A DNA stretch of 64,000 bases, from assembly GCF_012273895.1 (NCBI RefSeq), contig NC_052128.1, positions 310,001 through 374,000 on the forward strand, given 5' to 3'. Below the pieces are notes generated by a model. It did not search any database. It was not told the origin of the DNA and saw only the letters and a program-made list of their open reading frames with translations. Position numbers and translations under genes: made by a program. This stretch comes from Zerene cesonia. Its lineage: Eukaryota > Arthropoda > Insecta > Lepidoptera > Pieridae. Shown here one piece after another: positions 54,435 through 64,000 of this stretch (the stretch's first letter is position 1; each line of letters opens with the position of its first letter).

Positions 54435-54702
54435 ACCTTTTTTATGTATTAGCGAGCAAGTGAGGTAGAGGTTAGCTTAATGGTAAGCCATCACCACCGC
54501 CCATGAACATTTACGGAGGTAAGGCCACTACAAATTCTTTTTATCTGCTTTTAAGAGAAAAAGGATAAGGAAAATATTGATGACTGGAAAATAGGAATGG
54601 ACTGGGAAGGGTGAGGAAAAGGAAAGGGACCTCTTGCTCCCCCACTCGATTCCCCCATTCTTCAATTCGTGCCGAAACGTGCTCGACTCCCGCATAAAAA
54701 AA
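54435..54702 (+). repeat. interspersed repeat family B, copy 14
   Basis: TTTTTTATGTATTAGCGAGC, AAGCCATCACCACCGCCCAT, GGAATGGACTGGGAAGGGTG, GAAAGGGACCTCTTGCTCCC and the end GTGCCGAAACGTGCTCGACT. The segment between CCCCCACTC and CAATTCGTGCC is shortened. The minus frame at 54541-54759 is repeat-derived. Confidence 0.8.
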
Positions 54703-54898
54703 TATCTTTAATCCATTCACTACTAGTCCAAAAATTTTATATCTCTTTGAAATTTTCATATATCAGACCTCTGGAATGCTTTCCTGAATTTTCAAATAAA
54801 TATTTTAACTGATAGCAATTTATTCGTTATATTTTTATCAACATTTTGAATGCTTTTCACGAACTGTACCGTAAAACGGAGAATTTTTTTTATTGAAA

Positions 54899-55020
54899 CT
54901 AGCTGTTGCCCGCAGCTTCACCCGCGTGGTCAAAATATAATGTATGATACAAATTTTCATCCTGTATTTTATCCCTTACACCAGAATAAGATTATAGTGA
55001 ATCTATATCTGCTGTAACCA
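54899..55020 (-). repeat. short element with CTAG end, family with GTTGCCCGC terminus
   Basis: CTAGCTGTTGCCCGCAGCTT then CACCCGCGTGGTC is a widespread lepidopteran 3' end read on the minus strand. The body is badly degraded. Confidence 0.5.
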
Positions 55021-55298
55021 GAAATAAATGAATATATTTCTCTTTTCCATAATTACCACCAGAATATTTAACCTCGACCATTTCTCAATCTTCTGGGGAA
55101 ATACTCTAAAGTTGCGGGCTTTTGGCCAAAGCAACTTTATGTATATCCTTATATAATTATACATACCTGTAAGTATACATACATGATATTCAGTCTATAG
55201 ATAGAAATTTACTAACAATCCTAAATGTTTAATTTTTAGTTTTATAGCATTGAAATGCTTTATAAATTAGAAATTTTGAAAGAATAGAAAAAATTTTG

Positions 55299-55370
55299 AT
55301 CACGAGGCAGGATTCGAACCTGCGTATCTTGCCTAACCGTAGCAACGCCTAGCCTCTCGGCCACCCGTGA
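55299..55370 (-). tRNA. tRNA-like sequence (Ser-like D arm, anticodon position GGT), left unit
   Basis: Folds as a 72-nt cloverleaf: acceptor TCACGGG/CTCGTGA (one G-T), T8 G9, D stem GCC/GGC with loop GAGAGGCTA, anticodon stem TTGCT/GGCAA (one T-G) with loop ACGGTTA, short variable GATAC, T arm GCAGG-TTCGAAT-CCTGC. A box TGGCCGAGAGG and B box GGTTCGAATCC are canonical. The D arm resembles serine or leucine tRNAs, but the long variable arm is missing and position 33 is C instead of the near-universal T. It is therefore more likely a Pol III-promoted tRNA relic inside a mobile element than a decoding tRNA. A T run follows about 8 nt after the 3' end on its own strand. Confidence 0.6.
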
Positions 55371-55660
55371 TCCTGCCACAGTAATCAAATTTCTTCTATT
55401 CTTTCGGTTTCATGTGCCTAAGGGGCACCCCACGCCATCTATTGAGATGATTAAGAACCATCACAACCAATACGTAATATATATTATAATACGTATAATT
55501 ATTTCAATGATTACAATATTGTATCGATGGAACGCGGCCTTTGTTAAATTTAATTTTTAGTTTTATAGCATTGAAATGCTTTATAAATTAGAAATTTTGA
55601 AAGAATAGAAATGAAACATGAAACCGAAAGAATAGAAGAAATTTGATTACTGTGGCAGGA

Positions 55661-55732
55661 TCACGGGTGGCCGAGAGGCTAGGCGTTGCTACGGTTAGGC
55701 AAGATACGCAGGTTCGAATCCTGCCTCGTGAT
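55661..55732 (+). tRNA. tRNA-like sequence, right unit, identical to the left unit
   Basis: Exact reverse-orientation duplicate of 55299-55370. CAAATTTTTT directly follows it (six T at 55737-55742), a standard Pol III terminator. The leader GAAATTTGATTACTGTGGCA is shared with the left unit. Identity over all 72 positions, against the mutated unit at 40253-40323, suggests recent duplication or gene conversion between the arms. Confidence 0.6.
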
Positions 55733-55868
55733 CAAATTTTTTCTATTCTTTCAAAATTTCTAATCCTAAATGTGTTAAGTATTACTGCTTTCTGAAATAG
55801 TGCGTTTGTGAGATGATGTATGTTAATGGTTTTGAGACTAGAGTTTTAGAAATGATATCTGTACTTAC

Positions 55869-56152
55869 TATTTTCCCACTGCTGGGACACAGGCCTCCTA
55901 TGTGGGTTCAGGTCATAATCCACCACGCTGGCCAAGTGCGGGTTGGCAGATGGCACTTGTCATCGAATTTTTTGATTCTTTGACATGCCGGTTTCCTCAC
56001 GATGTTTTCCTTCACAATTTTAGCAGTGGTGATGTTATCCACATGTGCAGATAAATTGTAAGATCAATTTATTTCCTGCACGCTCGCCTGGTCTCGAAAT
56101 CTGGCTTATCGATTTTGAAGTCCGAGGTTCTCACCACTGAGCCACCCTTGCT
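55869..56152 (-). mobile_element. SINE family A, near full length
   Basis: CCACTGCTGGGACACAGGCC at the tail side (the CATCATCAGCCC end is missing), TTGGCCAGCGTGGTGGATTA on the minus strand, head AAGCAAGGGTGGCTCAGTGG with intact A box. The B box is mutated (GATTTCGAGACC). Confidence 0.85.
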
Positions 56153-56987
56153 TTTATATTTAATGAAAAAAATTCAGTATTTCTCACAAAAATAATGCAA
56201 AAAAAAGGCAAAGCTATTCCTCATAATCACTAGATAAAACAAAATGACGGGAGTTTTTTGTGCAAAACCACGTTAATTTCCTAGTCAATCACATTAAGAC
56301 CGCTCGATCTTACATCTTGCACAAGTAATTGGATTTTAGCAAGTTAAAACTCACTTACTCTAACTTAACTTTGACTTTCGGTGCTTTAAACGATTCAGTA
56401 CTACCAGCAAATGAAAATTTCATGTTGAAAATACTGCAATATGTTAATTTGTTTAAGTTTCTTTTAATCTAATTTTACAGTATTTTTGTTATTATTAAGA
56501 AAGCGATAAACTGAACGTGTATTGTATCGACTATTAACTAATTTTATTAATGGCAAAGTAACTGACTGTTTGTCTTTCTCTTCTTAAACCACTGAACCAA
56601 TTGTGATGAAATATAGTACAGAGCTAATTTTGAATATAGAAATGTGGAAAATGCAGTAAAAAATTAATTAAAAAATATAATATTCCATTACAACTACGCA
56701 TAGAAGAATAGATGTTTTCTCTTATTAAAGTGGATATGCAACTTAATTAATTTTTGAATAATTTTATTATCACTGATGGATATTAAATATAATTTTGTAA
56801 ATGGCAAGGTCGTCAGTTAAGATTTCTGCGTTCTTAATGCTATAAGTACCGTCTGTTTCTGCGAAACCTTACTAGTAATTTTAATATTTCACTTCGACTT
56901 CTATGAATTGCTTTGACAAGATAACTTAGCAAAGTAAATGTTTTTTAACCTCGCTGCAAAAACGACGAGGACAAGTAAGACGTGTAT
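56153..56987. other. gene-free AT-rich stretch
   Basis: A Helitron-like scrap AACCACTGAACCAATTGTGA lies near 56586. Nothing else recognised. Confidence 0.45.
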
Positions 56988-57290
56988 CTGTGTGTTTGTC
57001 TGTCTGTGCATCGAAGCTCTTGCACGGATCAACCGATTTTGAATTTTTTTTCAGTTTGAAAGGTGAATGTGTTCTTAGCTATGTCTGATGGATATTGGTT
57101 TAAGATAAACCGAGACCACAAAGTGGCGGATCAAATATTTTTTTACAATTCCTTCAATTTAGTATCAAATGAAAGGGCTTGTACTAATAGAATTGTCACT
57201 AATAGAATACATACGATATAATAAAATATAAATCCAAGATGGCCACCACAACAAAACGCATTCCGGGTTTTAATTTAATAAATTAAATTG
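56988..57290 (+). repeat. dispersed repeat fragment with GTCT motif
   Basis: GTGTGTTTGTCTGTCTGTGC, GCTCTTGCACGGATCAACCG, TTTGAAAGGTGAATGTGTTC, then ATCCAAGATGGCCACCACAA. These segments recur widely in Lepidoptera. Class unknown. Confidence 0.45.
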
Positions 57291-57429
57291 TAACTCTCAC
57301 AGATATTTACTATCAGCATTCGATAGAGAATTAATATAAGTAAACCATTAAATTTAGGTGCACTAATTTTCATTTTCCTGTGTTAAATTTTCGAATCGAA
57401 ATTCAGTACCCGCTATTTCTTATCTTACT

Positions 57430-57625
57430 TCTTACTAATATTATAAATGCGAAAGTTTGCAAGGATGTATGTGTGTTTGTTGCTCTTTCACGCAAAAATT
57501 ACACCGATTGCAATAAAATTTGGTACATAGACAGCTGAACAACTGGAATAACATATAGGCAACTTTTAACCCTATATTCATATGGGATACGGACTTACGC
57601 GGGTGAAACCGCGGGGCGCAGCTTG
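57430..57625 (+). mobile_element. Lep1-like non-autonomous Helitron (CTTG end)
   Basis: TCTTACTAATATTATAAATG start, GGATGTATGTGTGTTTGTTG, end CGCGGGTGAAACCGCGGGGC then GCAGCTTG. The terminal CTAG has mutated to CTTG; the hairpin is intact. A 7-bp deletion removes part of the 'ctactgaaccg' segment. Confidence 0.78.
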
Positions 57626-58033
57626 TAAATAATAAAGGAGATTCAATAACATAATGCTCCATTAGGGTTCAAAACCTAAATCCTAAGCTAACCTCAGATA
57701 GCCTACATCGCGACAAAATATTTTACGACCGAGTTATTGGTACGCAAACAAGCATTTTTTATCAAAGTGTAAACGTCAAATACAAACATTGCCAGGTATT
57801 TTATCGCTTATCCAGAGGGAGCGCGTAAAATCGAAAATATCGCCCATAAACCGTGCCGTAAAACTTGAAATTAATAAAAAATATTTATTTAGATATTATT
57901 TTTTATGTCCTTCAAAATTTTGTGTTTTGGGATGTCGATGATGTCATGAATTACGACATACGTGACATTTGTGTATTTAATTATTTTGATTCTGTTGAAT
58001 GATGTCTTGTTGTCTCTTGTTTCCACTGAAAAA
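57626..58033. other. gene-free AT-rich stretch
   Basis: Nothing recognised. Confidence 0.5.
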
Positions 58034-58213
58034 TCCTACTGATATTATAGATGCGGAATTTTGTGAGGATGTGTGTTTGTTTGTTACTCTTTCACACAAA
58101 AACTATTGAACTATTTGCAATGAAATTTGGTTCGTAGATAGCTGGACAACTGGAATAACACATAGGCAACTTTTTATCTCGATAATCCTACGGGATACAG
58201 ACTTACGCGGTTG
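58034..58213 (+). mobile_element. Lep1-like Helitron, 3'-truncated
   Basis: TCCTACTGATATTATAGATG start, TGCAATGAAATTTGGTTCGT, ATCCTACGGGATACAGACTT, then stops at ACGCGGTTGACTTAC without hairpin or CTAG. Confidence 0.72.
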
Positions 58214-58518
58214 ACTTACTTTAATAACGCTTAGGGTTAGTTTCACCACTTCCTGATAGCCAATAAAATCATTGATGTAACTAACAGAGAGAATATTTAA
58301 CAACGCTTAGATATTTTTTTCTGTTTGCTATAAAAGATGAACGATCACAGCTTTGAAAATAAGAAAGAAATTGTATTGAACTATTTTATTTGTATCTATT
58401 CAACTTTTCAGTCCTTCATACATATCCACAAATCACGGAACCGTGACTCCGTACAAATCTGTCCATGATAGATATCCAAACTTGCCTCCGACCATCAGTC
58501 ACAAGCTCGCGTGTTGCC

Positions 58519-58532
58519 GTTGCCATGGTAAC
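58519..58532. promoter_or_regulatory. RFX X-box-like motif
   Basis: GTTGCCATGGTAAC fits the X-box consensus GTNRCC(0-3N)RGYAAC at every position. In animals RFX factors use it upstream of ciliary genes. It sits in a locally GC-richer island (about 58440-58690) 75 bp upstream of a candidate exon. Function is inference. Confidence 0.45.
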
Positions 58533-58606
58533 CGATAAACGCGAAAAACCCCGCGCAGCATAAATCAAAGTATCGTAATACCCCACATAATGCGCTCGCT
58601 TGGCAG

Positions 58607-58691
58607 CTTGTCATATTGAGGAATGGCTAGACGCCCACCAAGATCACCGGTTCGAAACCTGCTCGCGACACGTGATTGATAGATCTTCAGG
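58607..58691 (+). CDS. candidate host exon or first-exon region (unrecognised, low confidence)
   Basis: An acceptor-like CGCTTGGCAG ends at 58606 and a donor CAG|GTAAAT lies at 58691/58692, bounding 85 bp. One frame is open across it from 58591 (upstream TAA at 58588-58590) and reads HIEEWLDAHQDHRFETCSRH, then VIDRSSG. Another frame has an ATG in GGAATGG at 58623 giving an 18-codon peptide ending at TGA 58677-58679. I do not recognise a family. It stands out because local GC content and codon-like composition differ from the surrounding AT-rich DNA and because the X-box lies just upstream. Against it: no second exon found, and CCGGTTCGAAACC at 58647-58659 resembles a Pol III B box, so a SINE relic is a real alternative. 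Confidence 0.25.
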
Positions 58692-58969
58692 TAAATATGT
58701 ATGGTGAAAAATTTTAAGCGGCAACCTCTGTTATTATTCAGAATACAAATTGTATGCCGATGGTCTATTGTGCGAGGTTGGAGTTTTCTTTCGTTTAATT
58801 TTTATCGCGTAGATGGTGTCAAGCTGGTATGGTAGTGCGCTAGATGGGTTGAAATAGATGGGGCTACAGGCTTTTTCGGAAAAAATTCATAAGTATGACA
58901 GCTGATTTTGGGATATCACATGATTACAAAAAGATGGAGATTTTCAATTTCATTGCATTTTTTGTGTTT
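58692..58969. other. unannotated stretch
   Basis: Nothing recognised. If the upstream exon is real this would be intron. Confidence 0.4.
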
Positions 58970-59110
58970 GTTACCTGAAAAATAATGACTGTGTGAATTG
59001 ATTTTGATGATTCTTTTTTTATTTGAAATATGGTGCCTTCTGAGTAGTCTGATATAAATTTGGTCTACTTCTTAAAATTTTGTTAAAATAACTATATTTA
59101 AAAAATAGAG
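58970..59110 (+). repeat. dispersed repeat family J fragment
   Basis: GTTTGTTACCTGAAAAATAA, TTGATTTTGATGATTCTTTT, TATTTGAAATATGGTGCCTT and ATAAATTTGGTCTACTTCTT align with the 17112-17365 copy. Confidence 0.5.
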
Positions 59111-59594
59111 GTGAGCACTTCAAGAAAACAGTTTATTTTTCAAGTACACATTAACTACACTGTTTTACAGTAATACTACAACTAAAATATACACAATTTC
59201 TGACGTATATAATATAGCGTATATAATGTGAAAAAACGCATACGCACACATGGAAAACATAACACTTCTTCTAACACAACCGGGTAAATGCCAATAGAGG
59301 TCAGACCGAAACGTAAAAGTTTCTCTAAACTTCAAGCGCAATTCAGATCTTTACAAAAGGTATAAAACGCTATTAAGGCACTTTTCACACGAGAACAGAT
59401 ATAAAACAAAATTGTGCTAAGGCCTCTTACAGGGGAAGTAATAACACCGAAACCGTAATGTCGGTAATTTGCCTAACCCGACCCTTTTAATTAGACGGCA
59501 AAGAAACCGCGAATATCAGTTACGCAGATATAAATTTCCTGGAAAGCGTTCTAAATTTAGTACGATATATGATTAGATAGATATGTATTAGAAA
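59111..59594. other. gene-free AT-rich stretch
   Basis: Nothing recognised. Confidence 0.5.
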
Positions 59595-59761
59595 TTAGCG
59601 GTCCGTCCCGGCTTCGCCCGTGGTACATATATAGCCTATAGTCTTCCTCAATAAATGGTATATCTAACACTAAAAGAATTTTTCAAATCGGACCAATAGT
59701 TTCTAAGATTAGTGTGTTCAAACAAACAAACTCTTCAGCTTTATAATATTATAGTATAGAT
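59595..59761 (-). repeat. short transposon remnant
   Basis: GCGGTCCGTCCCGGCTTCGC at the left, CAAATCGGACCAATAGTTTC and ACAAACAAACTCTTCAGCTT at the right: a common insect element 3' portion read on the minus strand. Confidence 0.55.
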
Positions 59762-60104
59762 AACTACAGAAAAAGCTATTTATTAGCGAAATAGTGTGAG
59801 AAATATACACAAAAATAAAGAAGAATAGGTGTATCTTATTCATTATACGTGAAAAATAAAAACCAGGGATAAAGAGATAGTAAGTAATTAACATATAAAA
59901 CCAATTTTCACTTGGTAACAAGATTCAACTCTTAAGAGAATTCTGTGGTAAACTATTGGTTTTATGCAATCAATTCCTCTTCGTTACACACACAACAAAA
60001 AAAGAATAAATATGATATTGTATTTATTTTCACACGCGTTTTCATAGTTTTTATTTCACGATAAATAAATCACGTTCGATTATACTATGTCTTTTTAGTG
60101 TTGA

Positions 60105-60240
60105 TACTCGATTACTGACGACTTCAAATGAATAACGGGACTATTTGTATTTGATGGGAAATGGTTATAGTTTGATCTCATTCCGGAATCTGGAGTGGTA
60201 CCGCCCTTCGTAGGAGCGTCAGCGTCTTTTTTGCCTTTTA
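60105..60240 (+). repeat. dispersed repeat family J fragment
   Basis: TTGATACTCGATTACTGACG, TTTGTATTTGATGGGAAATG, and GAATCTGGAGTGGTACCGCC, shared with the 8018 copy. Confidence 0.5.
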
Positions 60241-60271
60241 AGCCAGAGTATTTTTTACATTTTCATATGTA

Positions 60272-60437
60272 GTTAAAACGGTGAAGGAAAACATCGTGAA
60301 GAAACCGGCATGTCCAAGAATCAAAAGTTCGACGTCATGTGACATCTGCCAACCCGCACTTGGCCAGCGTGGTGGATTATGCCCAAAACCCTGTGTCCCA
60401 GCACTGGGAACATATACGGGCTGACGATGATGATGAT
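60272..60437 (+). mobile_element. SINE family A, 3' half only
   Basis: Starts at GTTAAAACGGTGAAGGAAAA and ends in the GGGCTGACGATGATGATGAT tail. The 'ctcataggagg' segment is deleted. It starts at nearly the same internal point as the copy at 12114. Confidence 0.8.
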
Positions 60438-60939
60438 ATGTAGATAAATAACTTACTATAGATTTTTCTATTATTTTATTCAATTTTCTTTTACTTATTC
60501 CACAAATGTTACAAAAAGATAATAAATAATAAAAAATACGGGCTATTCCAGCTCACAAGCAAGAATTACGATGCCATTTTTCTAATTGGGTTTTTATTTC
60601 CCGCCATTAATGCGATGATTGTGGTATTAAAGCCTCATGGCGTATTTAAATATGAAAAATTAATAATTTGTCTTATGGAAGTTGAGAAAAGTTAATTTAT
60701 ATCGCACATAAAACACGAGGGAGCCCTTTAGCCCTTACTTTTATTAATTAACTTACTTATCAATTCTCGTGACCTCGTCTGTTTTTGTTGACCCTTCCTT
60801 ATTTTACCCTTTATGCATTTTATACCCGGAACTTGTATTATGATCTGTTTATTTACAATGTTCAGTTCTGTTGCCGGCAATAAAACATAATTAAGTTACT
60901 AAAATTAATATTAAAGTCAACTATATAGGATATACCGTA
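60438..60939. other. gene-free AT-rich stretch
   Basis: Nothing recognised. Confidence 0.5.
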
Positions 60940-61231
60940 TAGGTTTTACTATTTGGTGAAACGGTACCCTATTTCTATGACTCGCTGTCCGTCTGTCTGT
61001 CTATCGGTCAATCCAGAACCAGACTATCTCATTACCGTGATAGATGGACAGTTGAAATTTTCAAAGATTTCTGTTCCCGTTATAACAACAAATAATGAAA
61101 AATCGAGGTCAAGCAAAGATTTGCACGGTTGTGAATTGGATGGCGGGCCTTTTTATTTGTTCTTTAGCATATTTATACAAAACCCTTAGTGTCGTGAGTC
61201 TAACTCGCACTTGACCGATTTTTATTAATAG
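60940..61231 (+). repeat. dispersed lepidopteran repeat ('GTCCGTCTGTCTGTC' family)
   Basis: GACTCGCTGTCCGTCTGTCT, TCATTACCGTGATAGATGGA, CAGTTGAAATTTTCAAAGAT, CCGTTATAACAACAAATAAT, ending GTGAGTCTAACTCGCACTTG then ACCGATTTTT. A familiar insect repeat layout; class unknown. The 78-codon frame at 60953-61189 lies inside it. Confidence 0.65.
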
Positions 61232-61519
61232 ACAATTTATTGTAAAACATATGTTGATTTCAATTATTATATTAATAAAATAGCAAATTAACGAAGTAAT
61301 AAATATATTTTCAATTAATATTCGCTTCGAGGCAATTTCGGTAACAAAATCAGGTATATAAAGTGTCGTTCTGAAAGTATCAATTATTTAACTAATAACA
61401 GATATGTATCTGTATCATTTACAAAATTAACTGTTGCATCATTTCAATACAGATAAAAATCATTATAATTTTGCCGTTTTTCTATCCACGTGTAGTTGCG
61501 TGCATTGTTTTTAACACGC

Positions 61520-61700
61520 TTTTATATTAACTTCACCTGTATGTTTGTTTGTTTGTTTGTTTGTATGTTTGTTTGTTTGTTTGTAACTGACTTCTTTGGG
61601 CGCGATTTTGACCCACTTTAAACGGCCAGATTTCGTTCAAACTTTGTAGATTTATTGAGGACCGATGACAATACACTAATTTGATAAAATTATTCCAGTT
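61520..61700 (+). repeat. dispersed repeat with (TGTT)n
   Basis: A GTTT/TGTT run at about 61541-61581, then AACTGACTTCTTTGGGCGCG, TTTAAACGGCCAGATTTCG and GTAGATTTATTGAGGACCGA. Also a widespread repeat body. Confidence 0.5.
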
Positions 61701-62904
61701 TTCAATTTGCAAAATATGATTTTTGTTAAAGCGTGTTTTATAGTTTTTTTAAACTATTATATTTTATTTTATTCAAGTCAAATTTTAAACAACAACTCAA
61801 TTCTGTTATAGGTAGTATTATTGTGTATTCATAGTTTTGGTTACTAACGACGATATCGTGACTGCAATTAATTATATATTAATAATTGTGACATAACAAA
61901 AAAGGGGAATGTATTGTCTATAAACATCATCTATTTAAAAACCAACAATATTCGTAGATTCCTCGTCATTGCAAACTCTCATGTTCCTTTTGATAGTTTC
62001 AATAAAAAAACAATAAACCAGTTAAAACCGGACGTAACTACTTACAATACGCAAACGTCCCAACAGTAAACAAAAAAGTGAAGCGTTTTGAACTCATAGA
62101 GTCGGTTGTTACTCGCAACTAACACAGCTGCAAGTGTGATCCGTTGGAAGTTTAAACTTTGAACGGCACGTGCGAGTGGATGTGTTTTCTAGTTTTACAT
62201 TATATACAGTTTAAGCTGGATATTTAATAGTAGTAGTTTTCGTAAATAAATCTCCATGTAGTCGTAGTTAACGGCTCGGAGTAACAAACTATAAAGTTCT
62301 TTCTGTTAGTCTTCAACGGGGATCGAAACCAGGACCAGGACTTTGGCGTTTACCACTGTCCAAGTCGGTAATTTCAACGCGATAGTAACACTACGGTATG
62401 CGGTATAACAATACCAGCGTAAAACTTTTTTTTTCGTAGGCAGCAATGAGATTGAACCTAAGAAATAAATGGAACCACTGGAATCTATACCACTAACGAT
62501 ACCTGAGTCTTTGTTTAGAAGCATAAAATTCGTCCGATTTGAAAGACACAATAAAGAGATAATGCAAAGCGTTGATGAAATAGATAAATTCCAACGATCG
62601 TTTTATTCCCGCCTATTAAATTAGAAAGTTTTTCTCGCCGACGCCGGTATATCAGCTATGTAACAGAATTGTACTTGAAAACAAGAGACGAATGGGCTGT
62701 CTCGTGGAAAGTAAATTGAACAAGTTGTAGGAGACCTAAGTTTGCTGATTACATTGAGTCTTTGTTGGTTTATACATTGATGGCTCGTGTGGTTTGAGAT
62801 TGTTTAATTCATTACGGTATATTTGTTGTTTGTACAATTTGGAGAGAATTAATTATCATGTAAGCGTAATTGAATATATACTGAAAAGTTACGCTCCAAT
62901 GCTT
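61701..62904. other. gene-free stretch with a tRNA-like scrap
   Basis: On the minus strand 62313-62372 reads CAGTGGTAAACGCCAAAGTC, then CTGGTTTCGATCCCCG, which resemble degenerate A and B boxes of a tRNA-derived SINE. Nothing else recognised. The minus frame at 62306-62551 overlaps it and is not convincing. Confidence 0.35.
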
Positions 62905-63105
62905 AAGTTTTCAACCGACTCCCAAACAACGAAAGAGGTTCTTAATTCGACTGTTTTTTTGTCTTTGATACTCGATAGCTCCGTGGTCTTCCAACCGATT
63001 GACGATTCTCTTTGTAATTATTAGGAAATTGATGTCATCTTGACTAGACCTTTAACTAGAATTTGTGGTACCTCCGCACCATGACATCTGTGACTTTTTT
63101 TGTAG
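62905..63105 (+). repeat. dispersed repeat family J fragment
   Basis: TTTTCAACCGACTCCCAAAC, CTTTGATACTCGATAGCTCC, CCAACCGATTGACGATTCTC and GTGGTACCTCCGCACCATGA. Confidence 0.5.
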
Positions 63106-64000
63106 AAACTAATCATCGTTCTATAATACAATCTACGCGCACTTCAACCTTTGTTTCTTAAAAATAATAACTTTAAACATAATTATTAATATGTTTATAT
63201 AGATCTTCTATCGCTAGATAAACACAAACATGAAATTAGTATACCAATTCATAGTTTATACCATCGGAATCTCAAACTGCGTCCGTATGCATCAATAGAA
63301 ATCCTGGCGGTACTATTAATATCAATAATGTTAACCAAAGCGCATTTATGTCAACTGAGCATGATCGATACGGCTGCACCATATCCTGATACCATTTATT
63401 AGACAAACAGTTTTAAAGTTCAGTGAAAGATGTATTGCTTTACATTTGATGTTGTGTAGATTAAATATTTCATGGAATGACACCGACATCTTTTAATGAT
63501 AGCATTATTTTAAACAAAAAACTGTACCCTTTAAAATTAAAATAAAATAAATGCAACCACACGGAATGCATCAGCTTTTAAGTGAAAAAAAGAATCGTCA
63601 AAATCTATTCACCCGGGTGAAAGTTCTGTGTTAACATACACAAAAAACAGTTAAATTGAGAACCTGCTCAATTCTTATAGTAGGTTGAGAAGTCTTCTTA
63701 AGATTGCTAAAATTACTGTGAAATAAATGTTAACAATAAATTAATAAGTGTAACCTGTTATTTACGATAAACAAATATAGTTCAAACATTAAAAAACCGC
63801 GACGATTTTTAGAATACACTAGAAATGCAACGAAAAAGTCATCCACACCAAATAAAAACCACCAAAAATCACTCAAAACTCAAAGCAAAGGGACTACATC
63901 CTCCAAAATAACCACCTCAATATTAAAAATAAACAATCGCAAAATTGTTAGCGCCTCTCGCTTCGTTAAAATACTCCAAGCGCGCGGAAACCACGGCATC
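63106..64000. other. unannotated stretch to window end
   Basis: No gene or repeat recognised. From about 63830 the plus strand is visibly A/C-rich and the last 50 bases are more CpG-rich. Confidence 0.45.

Larger units (their letters stand above)
55229..55761. mobile_element. tRNA foldback element: two tRNA-like units in a long inverted repeat
   Basis: 533 bp flanked by a perfect 12-bp duplication AATCCTAAATGT (55217-55228, 55762-55773). Inverted arms 55268-55414 and 55616-55763 differ by about one indel. Each carries one tRNA-like unit, the left on the minus strand and the right on the plus strand, identical over 72 nt. The tRNA-like units are enclosed by GAAAGAATAGAA and its complement. 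The end segment AATTTTTAGTTTTATAGCAT (55231-55250) recurs at 55551-55570 as part of a 63-bp direct repeat (55228-55290, 55549-55611). The spacer 55415-55548 is unique to this copy here. There is no protein-coding capacity. Amplification by Pol III transcription and LINE machinery is inference from the tRNA promoter and target duplication. Confidence 0.8.

Noticed and set aside
58627..58679. tRNA-like reading of the candidate exon (CCGGTTCGAAACC as B box)
   Set aside because: No matching A box at the right spacing and no foldable cloverleaf, so not listed as tRNA; kept as an alternative under the exon entry.
62313..62372. tRNA gene on the minus strand
   Set aside because: A- and B-box resemblance only; arms do not pair well. 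At most a SINE relic.
1..64000. CRISPR arrays, operons, bacterial promoters or terminators
   Set aside because: No regularly spaced direct repeats with unique spacers and no prokaryotic gene layout; repeats are dispersed eukaryotic transposons.

Overview
This is an AT-rich eukaryotic window made almost entirely of non-coding, transposon-filled DNA. The repeats point to a moth or butterfly (Lepidoptera). They include a tRNA-derived SINE of the Metulj type (11 copies), Lep1-like non-autonomous Helitrons ending in a GC hairpin and CTAG, a second short interspersed family (14 copies), and fragments of a BEL/Pao LTR retrotransposon, a LINE with an FP-like ORF1 and a Jockey-like LINE. There is no operon structure, rRNA or CRISPR array, and no complete host protein-coding gene. 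Three runs of exactly 1000 N (44206-45205, 46638-47637, 53137-54136) are scaffold placeholders, and reading frames that cross them are artefacts.

Layout. 1-20 kb: isolated SINEs and Helitron fragments in otherwise unremarkable AT-rich sequence, with a head-to-tail Helitron pair at 2125-2487. 20.2-21.1 kb: three elements abut with no spacer (family B, SINE A, LINE 3' end). 23.4 kb: a strong 41-nt hairpin. 25.1 kb: a single tRNA-like SINE. 30.8-32.2 kb: three SINE A copies within 1.4 kb, one with a perfect 10-bp target-site duplication. 36.4-36.8 kb: a second head-to-tail Helitron pair. 40.1 kb: a deleted copy of the tRNA foldback element. 44.1-50.7 kb: one BEL/Pao element (two LTRs, RT, RNase H, integrase zinc-binding end), broken by a poly-A retroposon, a LINE and a family B copy. 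55.2-55.8 kb: a 533-bp element holding two identical, divergently oriented, foldable tRNA-like sequences in an inverted repeat flanked by a perfect 12-bp target-site duplication. 58.4-58.7 kb: the only locus that looks like possible host gene structure, a canonical RFX X-box upstream of an acceptor/donor-bounded open stretch.

The most unusual content is the tRNA foldback family (55229-55761, 40124-40353, 51010-51094, 25117-25284). It combines a Pol III-type promoter, a T-run after the tRNA-like body, a long inverted repeat, and target duplications of about 12-18 bp. Next are the two identically organised Helitron dimers, four serial stem-loops in the BEL LTR, and a covarying hairpin shared by family B copies. 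Family names rest on recognition of motifs; no database search was possible.
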